DNA of 64,000 nucleotides, from positions 186,001 through 250,000 of the forward strand of contig JAVJSI010000018.1 of the NCBI GenBank assembly GCA_040219515.1, written 5' to 3'. Position numbers and translations under genes: made by a program. How positions within the stretch are numbered: position 1 is the stretch's first letter; every line of letters starts with the position of its first letter. Origin of the DNA: Acidimicrobiales bacterium. GTDB lineage: Bacteria; Actinomycetota; Acidimicrobiia; Acidimicrobiales; Aldehydirespiratoraceae. Of this stretch, positions 1-8,838 are shown piece by piece. The notes under the pieces were generated by a model. It made no database searches. It saw only the letters and a list, made by a program, of their open reading frames with translations, and was not told the origin of the DNA.

Positions 1-67
1 ACGCGCCGGCGAGCGGAGCGAAGACCAGAGCGGTGAGGAGCCAGTTGTTGGTGTCTAGTGTGTCCAT
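1..67 (-). CDS. nuoM: NuoM of complex I copy 1, N-terminal fragment cut by the window edge
   Basis: Only the first 22 codons are present, starting at an ATG at 67 and running off the left end. The visible peptide begins MDTLDTNNWLLTALVFAPLA and turns hydrophobic at once, as expected for the first membrane helix of an antiporter-like complex I subunit. It starts 13 bases after the nuoL stop on the same strand, where NuoM always follows NuoL in nuo operons. The identity rests mainly on this position; the residues alone would not prove it. NuoM would be one of the proton-pumping membrane subunits. Confidence 0.75.
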   Translation of the reverse strand, partial: MDTLDTNNWLLTALVFAPLAGA

Positions 68-80
68 TGTTCCGGGATTC

Positions 81-2510
81 CTAGAGGGCGAGAAGGACGA
101 TGAAGGCGCCGGCGAGTACCGCTGCGCCGGCGAAGAGGAGCGCCGCGTAGTTCTGCACGCGACCGGTGTTGATGTGGCGTAGTTCCTGGCCCGTGGCGTC
201 GGAGACCTTGCCCGAGCCGTTGACGAACCCGTCGATCACGCCCTGATCGACCTTGTCGTAGAGGCCACGGCCGATCTTGACCGACGTCTCGCCGACGGTG
301 TCGACCGTGCCGTCGATGATGTTCTGGTTGACCCAGTAGGTGGCGCGAGCCAGTGGGCCCTTGGTGAAGCCGGCGATGACGCCCGTGTAGAGGTGATCGA
401 GGTAGTACTTCTCGACGAGCACCTTGTGGGCGGTGCGGGCCAGCTTGTTGGTGGTGACGAGACCGTTGGGCAGCTCGGTGAGGTGCTGTCCGGTCGCCTT
501 GGCGAGGCCGTCGACCTTCACGAAGTAGTACCAGTAGGCGCCACCGATGCCGAGAACGGCGATGGCGGTGGACACGACGGCGAGCGACCAGCTGGGCGTG
601 CCGTGGGCGATGGCCGGGAAGTAGGACGCCCCGGCCGGTTCGATGAAGTGCTCGAAGCGCAGCTGCAGCGACTCCGGAACCAGCTGGAACCCCTTGGGAA
701 GGTTGAGGAATCCCACGAGGATCGCGAAGCCCGACAGGATGTAGAGCGGCCAGAGGATGCGGGGCCCCGACTCGTGCGGGTCATGGCTGTCGCCGGCATG
801 CGCCGGATCCGCGACCGAATGCGGGTCGTGGGCGTCGTCGTGGGCGTGGTCGTTGCCCCGGTATTCGCCGTGGAAGGTGAGGTAGACGCAGCGGGTCATG
901 TAGGCCGCCGTCAGGGCGGCGCCGACCATGCCCATCAGCAGATGGAAGGTGTAGGCGCCATTGCCACCGGTGCCGCCGAACAGACCCCAGCCACCGGTGC
1001 CCACGAGGATCTCGTCTTTCGACCAGAAACCGGCGAGCGGCGGCAGACCGGCCAGGGCGATCGAGCCGATGATGAAGGTCACATAGGTGCGCGGCATGAA
1101 CTTCTTCATGCCGCCCATCGACTTCTTCATGTCGAAGCTGTGGACCGCGTGGGCCACCGATCCCGACCCGAGGAACAGGTTGGCCTTGAAGAACGCGTGG
1201 GTGAAGAGGTGGAAGACGGCCGCGGTCCAGGCGCCGACCCCGAGCGCCATCGCCATGTAACCGAGCTGGGAGACCGTCGAGTAGGCGAGCACCTTCTTGA
1301 TGTCGGTCTGCACGAACGCGAGCAGCCCCGCGAAGACCAGGGTGACGGCGCCCACGGTGGAGAGCAGGTTGATGCTCGATCCGCCGATCGACATGCCCTC
1401 GAAGAAGACCGGGTAGAGGCGAGCGACCATGAAGATGCCGGCGACGACCATGGTCGCGGCGTGGATCAGCGCAGAGACGGGCGTGGGACCGGCCATGGCG
1501 TCGGGCAGCCAGGTGTGGAGCACGAACTGACCCGACTTCGACATGACCGCGGCCATCAGCGCGGCGGCCGCCACGACGAGTGCGGTGTGGCTGACGACAC
1601 CCTGGTTGATGGCGTTGTTGATCGCCAGTGTGTCGAAGGTCTGGCCACCACCGGCGGCGAAGAAGAGCGTGATCATGCCGACGAGCAGGCCGACATCGCC
1701 CACACGGTTGGTGAGGAACGCCTTCAGCGCCGCGTCGCTGTTGGGCTTCTCTTCCCACCAGTGGCCGATCAGCGCGAATGAACAGACACCCACGAGCTCC
1801 CAGCCCACGATCATCTGCAGGATGTTGTCGCTGAGCACGAAGAAGAGCATCGACGCGGTGAACAACGACAGGAACGCGAAGTAGTGGGTGTAGCGCCGGT
1901 CGCCACCGACATAGTCGGTGGAGTAGATGTGGACCAGCAGCGAGATGAGGGTGACGACGAAGAGCATCATCACCGACAGGCCGTCGACGAGGATGCCGGC
2001 GTTGAACTCGATGCCGCCGGACTGGAACCATTGGGTCGACTTCTGCACGGCGACGTAGGCGTGTTCGCCGCCTTCCTCACCCTCGGCGTCGACGGTCAGC
2101 ACGAGATCGTCGGACGACGAACTGCCGTCCGGTCCGATCACTGCGACCCCCAGCGCCTCCTCGTCGGAGTGCTCGGCGTCGTCATGATGGCCCTCGTCAT
2201 GGTGGCCGTCGTCGGCGTGGGTGGAGGGCGACTCGGCCAGCGGGCCATCGAAGTTGTCGCGATGATCGATCCAGCTGACACCGGTGAGGATGGCGAGCAC
2301 GAAGGCCAGGCCCACGGCGGCGATGCCGAACTCGGCGCCCTTCTTCGGCATGCGCTTGCCGAAGAACAGGATCAGGACGAACGAGACGGCTGGCAGCAGC
2401 GGAATGATCCACGCGTGCTCGAGGAACCAGTTGGCGTCGTTGGTGACGCTCGAGACCTCGGACGGACCCTCGATGAAGAGCGGCAGGGCGGTGGCAAGGA
2501 GTGAACTCAT
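81..2510 (-). CDS. nuoL: NADH-quinone oxidoreductase subunit L (complex I copy 1)
   Basis: This 809-residue, multi-helix membrane protein is the distal proton-pumping subunit of complex I. The Proton_antipo_M core is clear, with the conserved stretches HTWLPDAMAGPTPVSALIHA near residue 331 and the DIKKVLAYSTVSQLGYM loop near 403. It is longer than usual NuoL (about 610-650 residues) because of two hydrophilic insertions: an acidic, His-rich segment at about residues 88-155 and a second His/Asp-rich loop at about 547-581. The long lateral helix and C-terminal anchor typical of NuoL follow. It lies 10 bases after nuoK. The His-rich loops are odd for complex I and may bind metal, which is inference. 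Confidence 0.95.
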   Translation of the reverse strand: MSSLLATALPLFIEGPSEVSSVTNDANWFLEHAWIIPLLPAVSFVLILFFGKRMPKKGAEFGIAAVGLAFVLAILTGVSWIDHRDNFDGPLAESPSTHADDGHHDEGHHDDAEHSDEEALGVAVIGPDGSSSSDDLVLTVDAEGEEGGEHAYVAVQKSTQWFQSGGIEFNAGILVDGLSVMMLFVVTLISLLVHIYSTDYVGGDRRYTHYFAFLSLFTASMLFFVLSDNILQMIVGWELVGVCSFALIGHWWEEKPNSDAALKAFLTNRVGDVGLLVGMITLFFAAGGGQTFDTLAINNAINQGVVSHTALVVAAAALMAAVMSKSGQFVLHTWLPDAMAGPTPVSALIHAATMVVAGIFMVARLYPVFFEGMSIGGSSINLLSTVGAVTLVFAGLLAFVQTDIKKVLAYSTVSQLGYMAMALGVGAWTAAVFHLFTHAFFKANLFLGSGSVAHAVHSFDMKKSMGGMKKFMPRTYVTFIIGSIALAGLPPLAGFWSKDEILVGTGGWGLFGGTGGNGAYTFHLLMGMVGAALTAAYMTRCVYLTFHGEYRGNDHAHDDAHDPHSVADPAHAGDSHDPHESGPRILWPLYILSGFAILVGFLNLPKGFQLVPESLQLRFEHFIEPAGASYFPAIAHGTPSWSLAVVSTAIAVLGIGGAYWYYFVKVDGLAKATGQHLTELPNGLVTTNKLARTAHKVLVEKYYLDHLYTGVIAGFTKGPLARATYWVNQNIIDGTVDTVGETSVKIGRGLYDKVDQGVIDGFVNGSGKVSDATGQELRHINTGRVQNYAALLFAGAAVLAGAFIVLLAL

Positions 2511-2520
2511 CAGCTTCCCC

Positions 2521-2820
2521 TCAGCCCTTCATGAGATCGGCCTCGGAGAGGTCGATGCTTCGGCGGTTGCGGTACATGAGCAAGACGATGGCGAGACCGA
2601 CACCGACCTCGGCGGCGGCCACGGCGATGGTGAAGAGGGCGAAGACTTCGCCACCGACGTCGTCGGTGAGCGCCCCGAAGGCGACCAGGTTGATGTTGAC
2701 CGAGTTGAGGATCAGCTCGATCGACATGAGCACGAGCATGCCGTTCTTGCGAACGAGCACGCCATAGACACCGATGCAGAACAGGGCGGCGGCGAGGAGC
2801 AGGAACTGGTTCAGCAGCAT
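2521..2820 (-). CDS. nuoK: NADH-quinone oxidoreductase subunit K (complex I copy 1)
   Basis: The product is a 99-residue protein with three predicted membrane helices, the normal size for NuoK. The conserved sequence MSIELILNSVNINLVAF carries the Glu of the membrane proton path, and a second acidic residue sits in the AAAEVGVGLAIVLLMYR helix. It starts at an ATG at 2820, 16 bases after the nuoJ stop, with a GGGGA ribosome-binding site, and ends 10 bases before nuoL. NuoK forms part of the membrane arm that carries protons to the antiporter subunits. Confidence 0.96.
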   Translation of the reverse strand: MLLNQFLLLAAALFCIGVYGVLVRKNGMLVLMSIELILNSVNINLVAFGALTDDVGGEVFALFTIAVAAAEVGVGLAIVLLMYRNRRSIDLSEADLMKG

Positions 2821-2836
2821 GAGATCAGGTCCCCTC

Positions 2837-3370
2837 TCAGTCTTTCCGGGCCACGACGATGGCGCCGATCAGGGCGGCGAGGAGCAGCACCGAGATGGCT
2901 TCGAACGGGACGATGTACTGCGAGAAGATCGAGTCGCTGACCTCGGCGACGCGCTGGGGTTCGTCGATCACGATGCGGTCGTCGCTCCACGTGTCGATGA
3001 GGGCGATGGCCATGACCGAGAAGAGCAGGACGCCCACGAACGCGGCCATCGAGCGCTTCTCGCGGGCCACGCTCTCGTCCTCGCCGAGCGAGGCGCGGGT
3101 GAGCATCACACCGAAGAGGAACAGCACGACGACGGCGCCGATGTAGACGAGCACCTGGGTGACGGCGACGAACTCGGCGCCGAGCAGGATGAACTGGGCG
3201 GCGACGCCGGCCAGCACGATCACGAGCCACAGGGCCGCGTGGACGATGTTGTGGGTGGTGACCACCTTGAGCGCCGCGACGATCATCGACACCGCGATGA
3301 TCGCGAAGAAGATGTTCTGGGCGACCATGAGGTCGGTGTCGCTGGAGATCGCAGCGAGGAGTGCGGTCAT
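2837..3370 (-). CDS. nuoJ: NADH-quinone oxidoreductase subunit J (complex I copy 1)
   Basis: This 177-residue membrane protein starts at the ATG at 3370, which overlaps the nuoI stop by four bases (ATGA). The same frame stays open upstream, but that part is only antisense-free shadow of nuoI. It shows the five-helix NuoJ pattern and the conserved [11 protein letters not shown] and [17 protein letters not shown] segments, the second forming the pi-bulge helix near the quinone channel. NuoJ is a membrane-arm subunit between NuoA/NuoH and NuoK. Its length is normal for bacterial NuoJ and there is no long C-terminal tail, unlike copy 2 in this window. Confidence 0.95.
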   Translation of the reverse strand: MTALLAAISSDTDLMVAQNIFFAIIAVSMIVAALKVVTTHNIVHAALWLVIVLAGVAAQFILLGAEFVAVTQVLVYIGAVVVLFLFGVMLTRASLGEDESVAREKRSMAAFVGVLLFSVMAIALIDTWSDDRIVIDEPQRVAEVSDSIFSQYIVPFEAISVLLLAALIGAIVVARKD

Positions 3371-3906
3371 GTCGGCGGCACCTTGAGTTTCTTTGCCTCC
3401 GACCCGGCCTCGTAGTCCTCGAACTCCGGGACGGTCTCCATCCACTCCGAGAGACGCGACTTGTCGTGGAGCAGGTCGGCGATGCGGGGCTCGGAGTACT
3501 CGTACTCGGGGGTCCAGAACAATGCCTCGAACGGGCAGACCTCGACACAGATGCCGCAGTACATGCACAGCGCGAAGTCGATGTCGAACCGGTCGAGCTT
3601 GTTCTTCTGACGAGGCTTGCCGCCGGCGCGACGCGGCGGCGCCTTCTCCTTGTGGCCCTCGATGTAGATGCACCAGTCGGGGCACTCACGCGCGCACAGC
3701 ATGCACGAGGTGCAGTTCTCCTCGTGAAGCGCGATGACGCCACGGGCCCGGGTGGGCGGCAGCTCCTTCTCATGCGGGTACTGCACCGTTTCCGCACCTC
3801 GAGAGGGCGCCGGAATCGGCTTCTTCAACCCGTCGGGGAAGACGGTGCGGAGGATGGTGCCGCCGGTGACACCGAGGCCCTTGATGAGTCCAGGTACGAG
3901 GCCCAT
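3367..3906 (-). CDS. nuoI: NADH-quinone oxidoreductase subunit I, 2x[4Fe-4S] (complex I copy 1)
   Basis: This 179-residue ferredoxin-like subunit carries clusters N6a and N6b in the peripheral arm and passes electrons towards NuoB. Both cysteine motifs are visible, [12 protein letters not shown] near residue 66 and [12 protein letters not shown] near residue 114. The N-terminus begins [16 protein letters not shown], giving the amphipathic anchor helix typical of NuoI. It overlaps nuoJ by four bases and starts one base after the nuoH stop, so it is translated within the operon. The sequence differs clearly from the second NuoI at 25409-26083, so the two operons are old paralogs or separately acquired, not a recent duplication. 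Confidence 0.96.
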   Translation of the reverse strand: MGLVPGLIKGLGVTGGTILRTVFPDGLKKPIPAPSRGAETVQYPHEKELPPTRARGVIALHEENCTSCMLCARECPDWCIYIEGHKEKAPPRRAGGKPRQKNKLDRFDIDFALCMYCGICVEVCPFEALFWTPEYEYSEPRIADLLHDKSRLSEWMETVPEFEDYEAGSEAKKLKVPPT

Positions 3907-3907
3907 G

Positions 3908-4942
3908 TCAGATCCAGACCTTGAGGATGGCCGTCACCACGATGTTGGCGAGAGCGAGCGGAATGAGGAACTTCCAGGCGAGGCGCTGCAACTGATCCTC
4001 GCGGAAGCGGGGGAAGGTGAAGCGCACCCAGAAGACGATGAACGTGAGGACGACGATCTTGCCGATGAGCAGCAGCGGGCCCAGCAGGTTCCAGACGTTG
4101 TCGTCGAACTCGAGTCCCGGAATGGGGGCCCACCAGCCGCCGAGGAACAACACTGCAGCAACTGCGGCGAAGACGCCGGCGGTGGCGAATTCGCCGATGA
4201 AGAAGAGCAGGAAGCGCATGCCCGAGTACTCGGTCATGTAGCCCGATACGAGCTCGGACTCGGCGATCGGCATGTCGAACGGCGCCTGTGTGAGCTCGGC
4301 CTGCATGGCGATCATGAAGATCAGGAAGGCGACGCCCTGGGTGAGGATGTAGGGGTTGCCGATGCCGCCCCACCCGAAGATCTCACCCTCGGCCTGGGCG
4401 GCGACGATGCCCTGCATGTTCATCGTGCCCGCCTGGATGACCACGCCGACCACGGCGAGGATCAGCGGGAGTTCGTAGGCGATGAGCTGACCGGTCGCCC
4501 GTAGGCCACCCATGAGCGAGTACTTGTTGGCCGAACCCCAACCGGCCATGAGGATGCCGATGACCGACACCGACGAGACGGCCATCGCGAGGTAGATGCC
4601 GAGGTCGTTGGAGATGAACCAGGCGTCGGGGCCGGCGGGCACCACGACGACCAGGAGGAACGTGCTGGAGAGGATGACGAACGGCGCGGCCGCGAAGACG
4701 AACTTGTCGGCCTTGCGCGGGAAGATGTCTTCCTTCTGGAGGTGCTTGCCGACCTCGGCGAGCAGCTGGAGCGAACCGAACGGGCCCGCTTCCATCGGGC
4801 CGAGGCGGCTCTGCATGAACGACACCATCTTGAACAGGTGCAGGTACACGAGCGTGCCGGCCACGAGCAGGACCCCGGCGAGGCCGCCGACGACGCGCAG
4901 GCTGGTCTGCTGCCAGTAGGACAGTTCTGCGAGCAGGCTCAC
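3908..4942 (-). CDS. nuoH: NADH-quinone oxidoreductase subunit H (complex I copy 1)
   Basis: The start is taken as the GTG at 4942, which overlaps the nuoD stop by four bases (GTGA) and gives a 344-residue protein beginning [10 protein letters not shown]; this matches the normal NuoH length. NuoH is the membrane subunit that forms most of the quinone-binding cavity. The conserved segments [19 protein letters not shown] and [20 protein letters not shown] are present, the latter with the row of Glu residues of the E-channel. About eight membrane helices are apparent. It lies between nuoD and nuoI because nuoE, nuoF and nuoG are missing from this operon. Confidence 0.95.
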   Translation of the reverse strand: MSLLAELSYWQQTSLRVVGGLAGVLLVAGTLVYLHLFKMVSFMQSRLGPMEAGPFGSLQLLAEVGKHLQKEDIFPRKADKFVFAAAPFVILSSTFLLVVVVPAGPDAWFISNDLGIYLAMAVSSVSVIGILMAGWGSANKYSLMGGLRATGQLIAYELPLILAVVGVVIQAGTMNMQGIVAAQAEGEIFGWGGIGNPYILTQGVAFLIFMIAMQAELTQAPFDMPIAESELVSGYMTEYSGMRFLLFFIGEFATAGVFAAVAAVLFLGGWWAPIPGLEFDDNVWNLLGPLLLIGKIVVLTFIVFWVRFTFPRFREDQLQRLAWKFLIPLALANIVVTAILKVWI

Positions 4943-6111
4943 CGGTCGATGTCTCCGAGAATGAAGTAGAGCGACGCGAGGATCGTGATGATGTCGGGCA
5001 CGTAGACGCCCTTGAGCAACCACGGGGTGATCGACATGTTGTTGAACGACGCCGAGCGGATCTTGACCCGATACGGGACGAGGTCGCCCTTGGAGATGAC
5101 GTAGTAGCCCATCACGCCGAGCGGGTTCTCGGTCTCGACGAAGGCCTCGCCGGCGGGCACCTTGATGATGCGCGGCACCTTGGCCATGACCGGACCCGCC
5201 GGAATCGTGTCGAGGAGTTGATCGACGATCTTGGTGGCCTCGCGCGTCTCCTGGAGGCGCACCCAGCAGCGGCTGAACGAGTCGCCGTCGGGGTGGGTCC
5301 AGACCTTCCAGTCGACCTGGTCGTAGACGAGGCCGCAGGGCTGGTCGCGCCGGACGTCCCAGTCGACGCCCGAACCCCGGATGTTGGCGCCCGAAAGGCC
5401 GTATTGCAGCCCGATGTCGGCCGGGATGACCCCGATGCCACGGGTGCGGGCCTCGAAGATCTCGTTGCCGAAGACCAGCGTCTCGATCTCGTCGCAGAAG
5501 CGCCGCATCTTCTTCATGACCAGCTTGGTCTCGGCGACCCAGCCGGCCGGCAGGTCGTCCTTGAGACCACCGATGCGGTCGAAGTTCGGGTGGAACCGGC
5601 CGCCGGTGACGGCCTCGATCTGGTTGAGGATGTGCTCGCGGTCGCGGAAAGCGAAGAAGGCGGGAGTGACGGCACCGACCTGCACCGCGACATCACCGAG
5701 GAACAGCACCACATTGGCGATGCGGCTCATCTCGAAGAGGATCGTGCGGATCCACTGGGCCCGGGGCGGCGCCTCGACCTCCATCAACTGCTCGGCCGCG
5801 AGGATGAACGGCACTTCGTTGGCGAAGCTGCCCAGCCAGTCGATGCGGTTGATGAGCGTGGTCACCTGCGGATAGGTGCGCACCTCCGTGAGCTTCTCGT
5901 AGCCACGGTGCATGTAGCCCATGACCGGATCGGCCGCGATGACCTGCTCGCCGTCGAGCTTGGCGACGATGCGGAGCGTGCCGTGGGTGGCCGGGTGCTG
6001 CGGGCCGATGTTGAGGGTCATCCCCTCGGTCTCGAGTTCGAGATTGACACGTGCGTCGGCGGCCTGCGCCGCGATGTAGTTCAGCTGCTGACGATCGGTG
6101 ACGTCGGTCAT
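4939..6111 (-). CDS. nuoD: NADH-quinone oxidoreductase subunit D (complex I copy 1)
   Basis: This 390-residue protein is the 49-kDa-type quinone-site subunit, related to the large subunit of NiFe hydrogenases. The motif NIGPQHPATHGTLRIVAKLDG near residue 31 contains the conserved His loop of the quinone head-group site. The C-terminus ends [18 protein letters not shown], the usual NuoD ending. The ATG at 6111 overlaps the nuoC stop as ATGA and the stop overlaps the nuoH start. In a normal operon nuoE would follow; here nuoH follows directly, so no NADH-oxidising module is encoded at this locus. Confidence 0.96.
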   Translation of the reverse strand: MTDVTDRQQLNYIAAQAADARVNLELETEGMTLNIGPQHPATHGTLRIVAKLDGEQVIAADPVMGYMHRGYEKLTEVRTYPQVTTLINRIDWLGSFANEVPFILAAEQLMEVEAPPRAQWIRTILFEMSRIANVVLFLGDVAVQVGAVTPAFFAFRDREHILNQIEAVTGGRFHPNFDRIGGLKDDLPAGWVAETKLVMKKMRRFCDEIETLVFGNEIFEARTRGIGVIPADIGLQYGLSGANIRGSGVDWDVRRDQPCGLVYDQVDWKVWTHPDGDSFSRCWVRLQETREATKIVDQLLDTIPAGPVMAKVPRIIKVPAGEAFVETENPLGVMGYYVISKGDLVPYRVKIRSASFNNMSITPWLLKGVYVPDIITILASLYFILGDIDR

Positions 6112-6803
6112 GAGTCGCTGCTTTCGCCGTCGTCTTCATCGTCGTCGTCGCCGGGCATGGCCTCGACGTCGACGATGCCGGGCCAGGGCTTCACGCGGCG
6201 GGCGAGCAGCGGATAGTCCTTGCGCATCGGATTGCCCTCGAACTCACCGGGCAGGTAGATGTGGCGCAGTCCGGGGTGTTCGGCGAAGGTGATGCCGAAC
6301 ATCTCCCAGGCCTCACGCTCGTGCCAGTTGGCGCCGGCGTAGGTGCCGACCCACGTTGGCACGGTGAGCGAGTCGTCGGGCACGTCGGCCTTGATGGTGA
6401 TGCCCCGGTGCTTCACGACGTCGTTGACGCGAGCGAACACCTGGAAGCGGGTCTCGCCGCCCGCGAGCCCCCAGGTCATCTCCTCGGGCTCTTTCGGCTC
6501 AGTACCGTCGAGAGCAATGTCCACCTGGGAGTCCATGTCACGCCCGAAGGGCGAGGGCTTCCAGTCGATGGCGCTGAGGAAGTTGAAGTAGCCGAAGCCC
6601 ATGCCGGTCTTCAGGAACGCAGCGGTGGTGGCCCACGCGTCGGCCGTCACCCGGATGGTGAGGTCGATGCCGGGCTCGAGATGGCTACCGACGAGGGCAC
6701 CGCCGAGCTCGCCGGTGAGCTGCTCGAGCATCGCCTCGCGAGTCGTGTCGGGCGCCGGGACCTCTTCGACCGCTTCCTCGGTGGGGGTGTCAGTCGACGA
6801 CAA
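6108..6803 (-). CDS. nuoC: NADH-quinone oxidoreductase subunit C (complex I copy 1)
   Basis: This is the 30-kDa-type peripheral subunit that docks NuoD. The conserved signature [21 protein letters not shown] followed by [20 protein letters not shown] is present, and the tail is short and acidic. No ATG lies near the expected start. The TTG at 6803 gives 231 residues and has GAGG and GGAAGG sequences upstream; the GTG at 6812 is an alternative that adds three residues. Either start lies inside the end of nuoB, so the two genes are translationally coupled. The N-terminal 30 residues are acidic and look disordered. Confidence 0.92.
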   Translation of the reverse strand: MSSTDTPTEEAVEEVPAPDTTREAMLEQLTGELGGALVGSHLEPGIDLTIRVTADAWATTAAFLKTGMGFGYFNFLSAIDWKPSPFGRDMDSQVDIALDGTEPKEPEEMTWGLAGGETRFQVFARVNDVVKHRGITIKADVPDDSLTVPTWVGTYAGANWHEREAWEMFGITFAEHPGLRHIYLPGEFEGNPMRKDYPLLARRVKPWPGIVDVEAMPGDDDDEDDGESSDS

Positions 6804-7290
6804 TTGCCTCACCCTTCCAACGCGCGGCCATGTCCTCGTTCTGGATGCGCTCCTGGAGCAGCACGATGCCTTCGAGCAGGGCTTCGGGACGGGGCGGGCA
6901 GCCCGGCACATAGACATCGACGGGAATGATCTGATCGACGCCCTTGGTGACCGAGTAGGAGTCCCAGTAGGGGCCACCGCAGTTGGCGCACGAACCCATC
7001 GAGATGACGTACTTCGGTTCGGGCATCTGTTCGTAGAGACGCTTGATCGCCGGCGCCATCTTGTCGGTGACCGTGCCCGAGATGACCACCAGGTCGGCCT
7101 GGCGGGGGCTGGCCGGCAGTGGGATCACCCCGAGGCGCATCACGTCGTAGCGGGGCGATGCGAAGGCCGCACCCATCTCGATGGCGCAGCAGGCCAGGCC
7201 CCACTGGTAGACCCACAGGCTGTACTTGCGGCTCATGTTGAGCAGCGTCGTGAGGCTCTTCGGGACCTTGCCGGATTCAACGAGACCCAT
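6790..7290 (-). CDS. nuoB: NADH-quinone oxidoreductase subunit B, [4Fe-4S] N2 (complex I copy 1)
   Basis: This 166-residue subunit holds cluster N2, which reduces quinone. All cluster ligands are visible: the tandem cysteines in [10 protein letters not shown], the cysteine in [12 protein letters not shown], and the one in [13 protein letters not shown]. The start is the ATG at 7290, whose first base overlaps the nuoA stop (TGATG). The product is shorter than NuoB copy 2 (197 residues) at both ends. Its neighbours nuoA and nuoC and the intact ligands make this a functional quinone-reducing module. Confidence 0.96.
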   Translation of the reverse strand: MGLVESGKVPKSLTTLLNMSRKYSLWVYQWGLACCAIEMGAAFASPRYDVMRLGVIPLPASPRQADLVVISGTVTDKMAPAIKRLYEQMPEPKYVISMGSCANCGGPYWDSYSVTKGVDQIIPVDVYVPGCPPRPEALLEGIVLLQERIQNEDMAARWKGEAIVVD

Positions 7291-7655
7291 CAGACCCACC
7301 TGAGCATTCCCTTGCGCCAGGCGTAGACCAGCCCGAGCAGCAAGATGTAGACGAAGATCGCCATTTCGATGAGGCCGAACAGCCCGTAGGCCTCGAGGCG
7401 AGTGGCCCACGGGAAGATGAACACCGCTTCGACGTCGAACATGACGAAGAGCAGGGCGAAGATGTAGTAGCGGATGTTGGACTGCGACCACATGTCGCCG
7501 GTCGGGTCGACACCCGACTCGTAGGTCTCGAGCTTCTGCTCAGTGGGATTCGAGGGTCGCAGAACAGCGCCGAGGCCGAGGAACACCCCAACCAGCGCAA
7601 CGCCTACGAGACCAAAGATCCCGACAGTGAGATAACTACGGAGAAAATCCGACAC
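7290..7655 (-). CDS. nuoA: NADH-quinone oxidoreductase subunit A (complex I copy 1), first gene of the operon
   Basis: This 121-residue membrane protein has three predicted helices. The loop contains the conserved [21 protein letters not shown] stretch that corresponds to the quinone-site loop of NuoA, and the helix [19 protein letters not shown] carries the conserved acidic pair. Translation begins at a GTG at 7655 (MSDFLRSYL). A candidate promoter sits so close upstream that the transcript may start at or within a few bases of this codon. It is the promoter-proximal gene of an operon that lacks nuoEFG. Confidence 0.95.
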   Translation of the reverse strand: MSDFLRSYLTVGIFGLVGVALVGVFLGLGAVLRPSNPTEQKLETYESGVDPTGDMWSQSNIRYYIFALLFVMFDVEAVFIFPWATRLEAYGLFGLIEMAIFVYILLLGLVYAWRKGMLRWV

Positions 7656-7663
7656 GAAGGGAA

Positions 7664-7693
7664 AGCCTAGCGATCGTGTTTCGGGCAGAACAA
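7664..7693 (-). promoter_or_regulatory. Candidate promoter of the nuo-1 operon, probably leaderless
   Basis: Reading the minus strand, TTGTTC (7693-7688) is followed after 18 bases by TAGGCT (7669-7664), a fair sigma-70-type pair. The expected transcription start falls around 7657, next to the GTG start codon of nuoA at 7655, and no Shine-Dalgarno sequence lies between. Leaderless transcripts are common in actinobacteria. This is read by eye from one site and remains a candidate. Confidence 0.4.
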
Positions 7694-7836
7694 AGCCGGG
7701 GAAAGATCCGTTCCCGGCGGCCAGAACCTACCGTCAAACGGGGGACCTCGTCGGGATCGGGCCGAAGTCGATTCGGATGCATCGGCCGGACCGCAGGGAA
7801 ATGCTGCGGCGGTTCGACCCGGAGTAGGTTCATGCG

Positions 7837-8838
7837 ATGTTCGCGCGACTCCGAAATCGTCTGACCCGGCACAAGAAGCCGGGTGCGCGCTCGATCCGCT
7901 GGTTCCATCGGGTCAACGACCTCCTGGCGATTCCCCAGCTCACCTACGCTCTCCTGCACGACCGCGCCACCGGAGGCCACTACCCGCTGAGCTGGCGGAA
8001 ACGGTTCCGCCTGGTCGTGCGGATGTACCGCAACACCGGCCGGATCGAGACCGGCACCAGCTTCCGGGCCCACGTGGCGATGGCGTCGAAGATCCTCGCG
8101 ACTCCGCCCCGCGTGGAGGGTTGCCTGGTCGAGTGCGGCGCGTGGAAGGGCGGCACCAGCACGAACCTCTCGCTCATCGCCCACATCGTCGACCGCAAGC
8201 TCGTCGTCTACGACTCGTTCGAGGGACTGCCGGAACCGGCCGAGGGCGACCGATGGGCGGGGGCGCTCGGCACCGGTGCATTCCACGGCGCGCTCGAAGA
8301 GGTCCGGGACAACATCGAGACCCACGGTGAGATCGACGTCTGCGAGTTCCGCAAGGGCTGGTTCAGCGACACACTCCCCCACCATCGCGAACCCGTCGTG
8401 TTCGCATACCTCGACGTGGACTACCAGGACTCGCTCCACGACTGCGTGCTGCACCTCTGGCCGTGTCTGACGTCGCGCGGGTGGGTGTTCATCGACGAAT
8501 ACCTCCGGCTCGACTTCTGTGCGCTCTTCTTCTCCGAGCAGTGGTGGGCCCGCAACTTCGACCGACCCCCGCCGGGCCTGCTCGGCGCCGGAACCGGAGT
8601 GGGTGTCGGTCAGTTGTTCGCCGGACCCATGCGGGGGAACGCTCCCCAGCAGCGGCCGCTGAGCGCGGCCGCCACCCGCAAGGACTTCTATGCGCTCTGG
8701 GATTTCGTTCCCGAGGGACAACCGGACTGGCCGGTCAGCTACGACCCCACCGACTGGACCACGACGACCCGCACGATCGCGGAGATCGAGCGTGGCCATC
8801 TGGACCGGATCTTCGGGCCCGACGCTCAGCCCGGGTAG
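7837..8838 (+). CDS. TylF/MycF-type SAM-dependent O-methyltransferase
   Basis: This 333-residue protein resembles the macrocin O-methyltransferase (TylF) family, which methylates sugar hydroxyls in natural products and surface glycans. The SAM-binding region reads VEGCLVECGAWKGGTS near residue 93, followed by VVYDSFEGLPEP and EFRKGWFSDTLP, all typical of the family. DVDYQDSLHDC and FIDEY near residues 185-222 fit the metal- and substrate-binding part. No glycosyltransferase or biosynthetic cluster adjoins it, so the substrate is unknown. It converges with the SLH gene and their ends overlap by 13 bases. The start ATG at 7837 has only a distant GGAG. Confidence 0.85.
   Translation: MFARLRNRLTRHKKPGARSIRWFHRVNDLLAIPQLTYALLHDRATGGHYPLSWRKRFRLVVRMYRNTGRIETGTSFRAHVAMASKILATPPRVEGCLVECGAWKGGTSTNLSLIAHIVDRKLVVYDSFEGLPEPAEGDRWAGALGTGAFHGALEEVRDNIETHGEIDVCEFRKGWFSDTLPHHREPVVFAYLDVDYQDSLHDCVLHLWPCLTSRGWVFIDEYLRLDFCALFFSEQWWARNFDRPPPGLLGAGTGVGVGQLFAGPMRGNAPQQRPLSAAATRKDFYALWDFVPEGQPDWPVSYDPTDWTTTTRTIAEIERGHLDRIFGPDAQPG

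Noticed and set aside
393-1781. A 462-residue open frame on the plus strand across nuoL-1.
   Set aside because: It is antisense to a certain gene, its product is His/Arg/Glu/Gly-rich and matches no family. In high-GC DNA such shadow frames are expected; similar ones lie over nearly every gene here.
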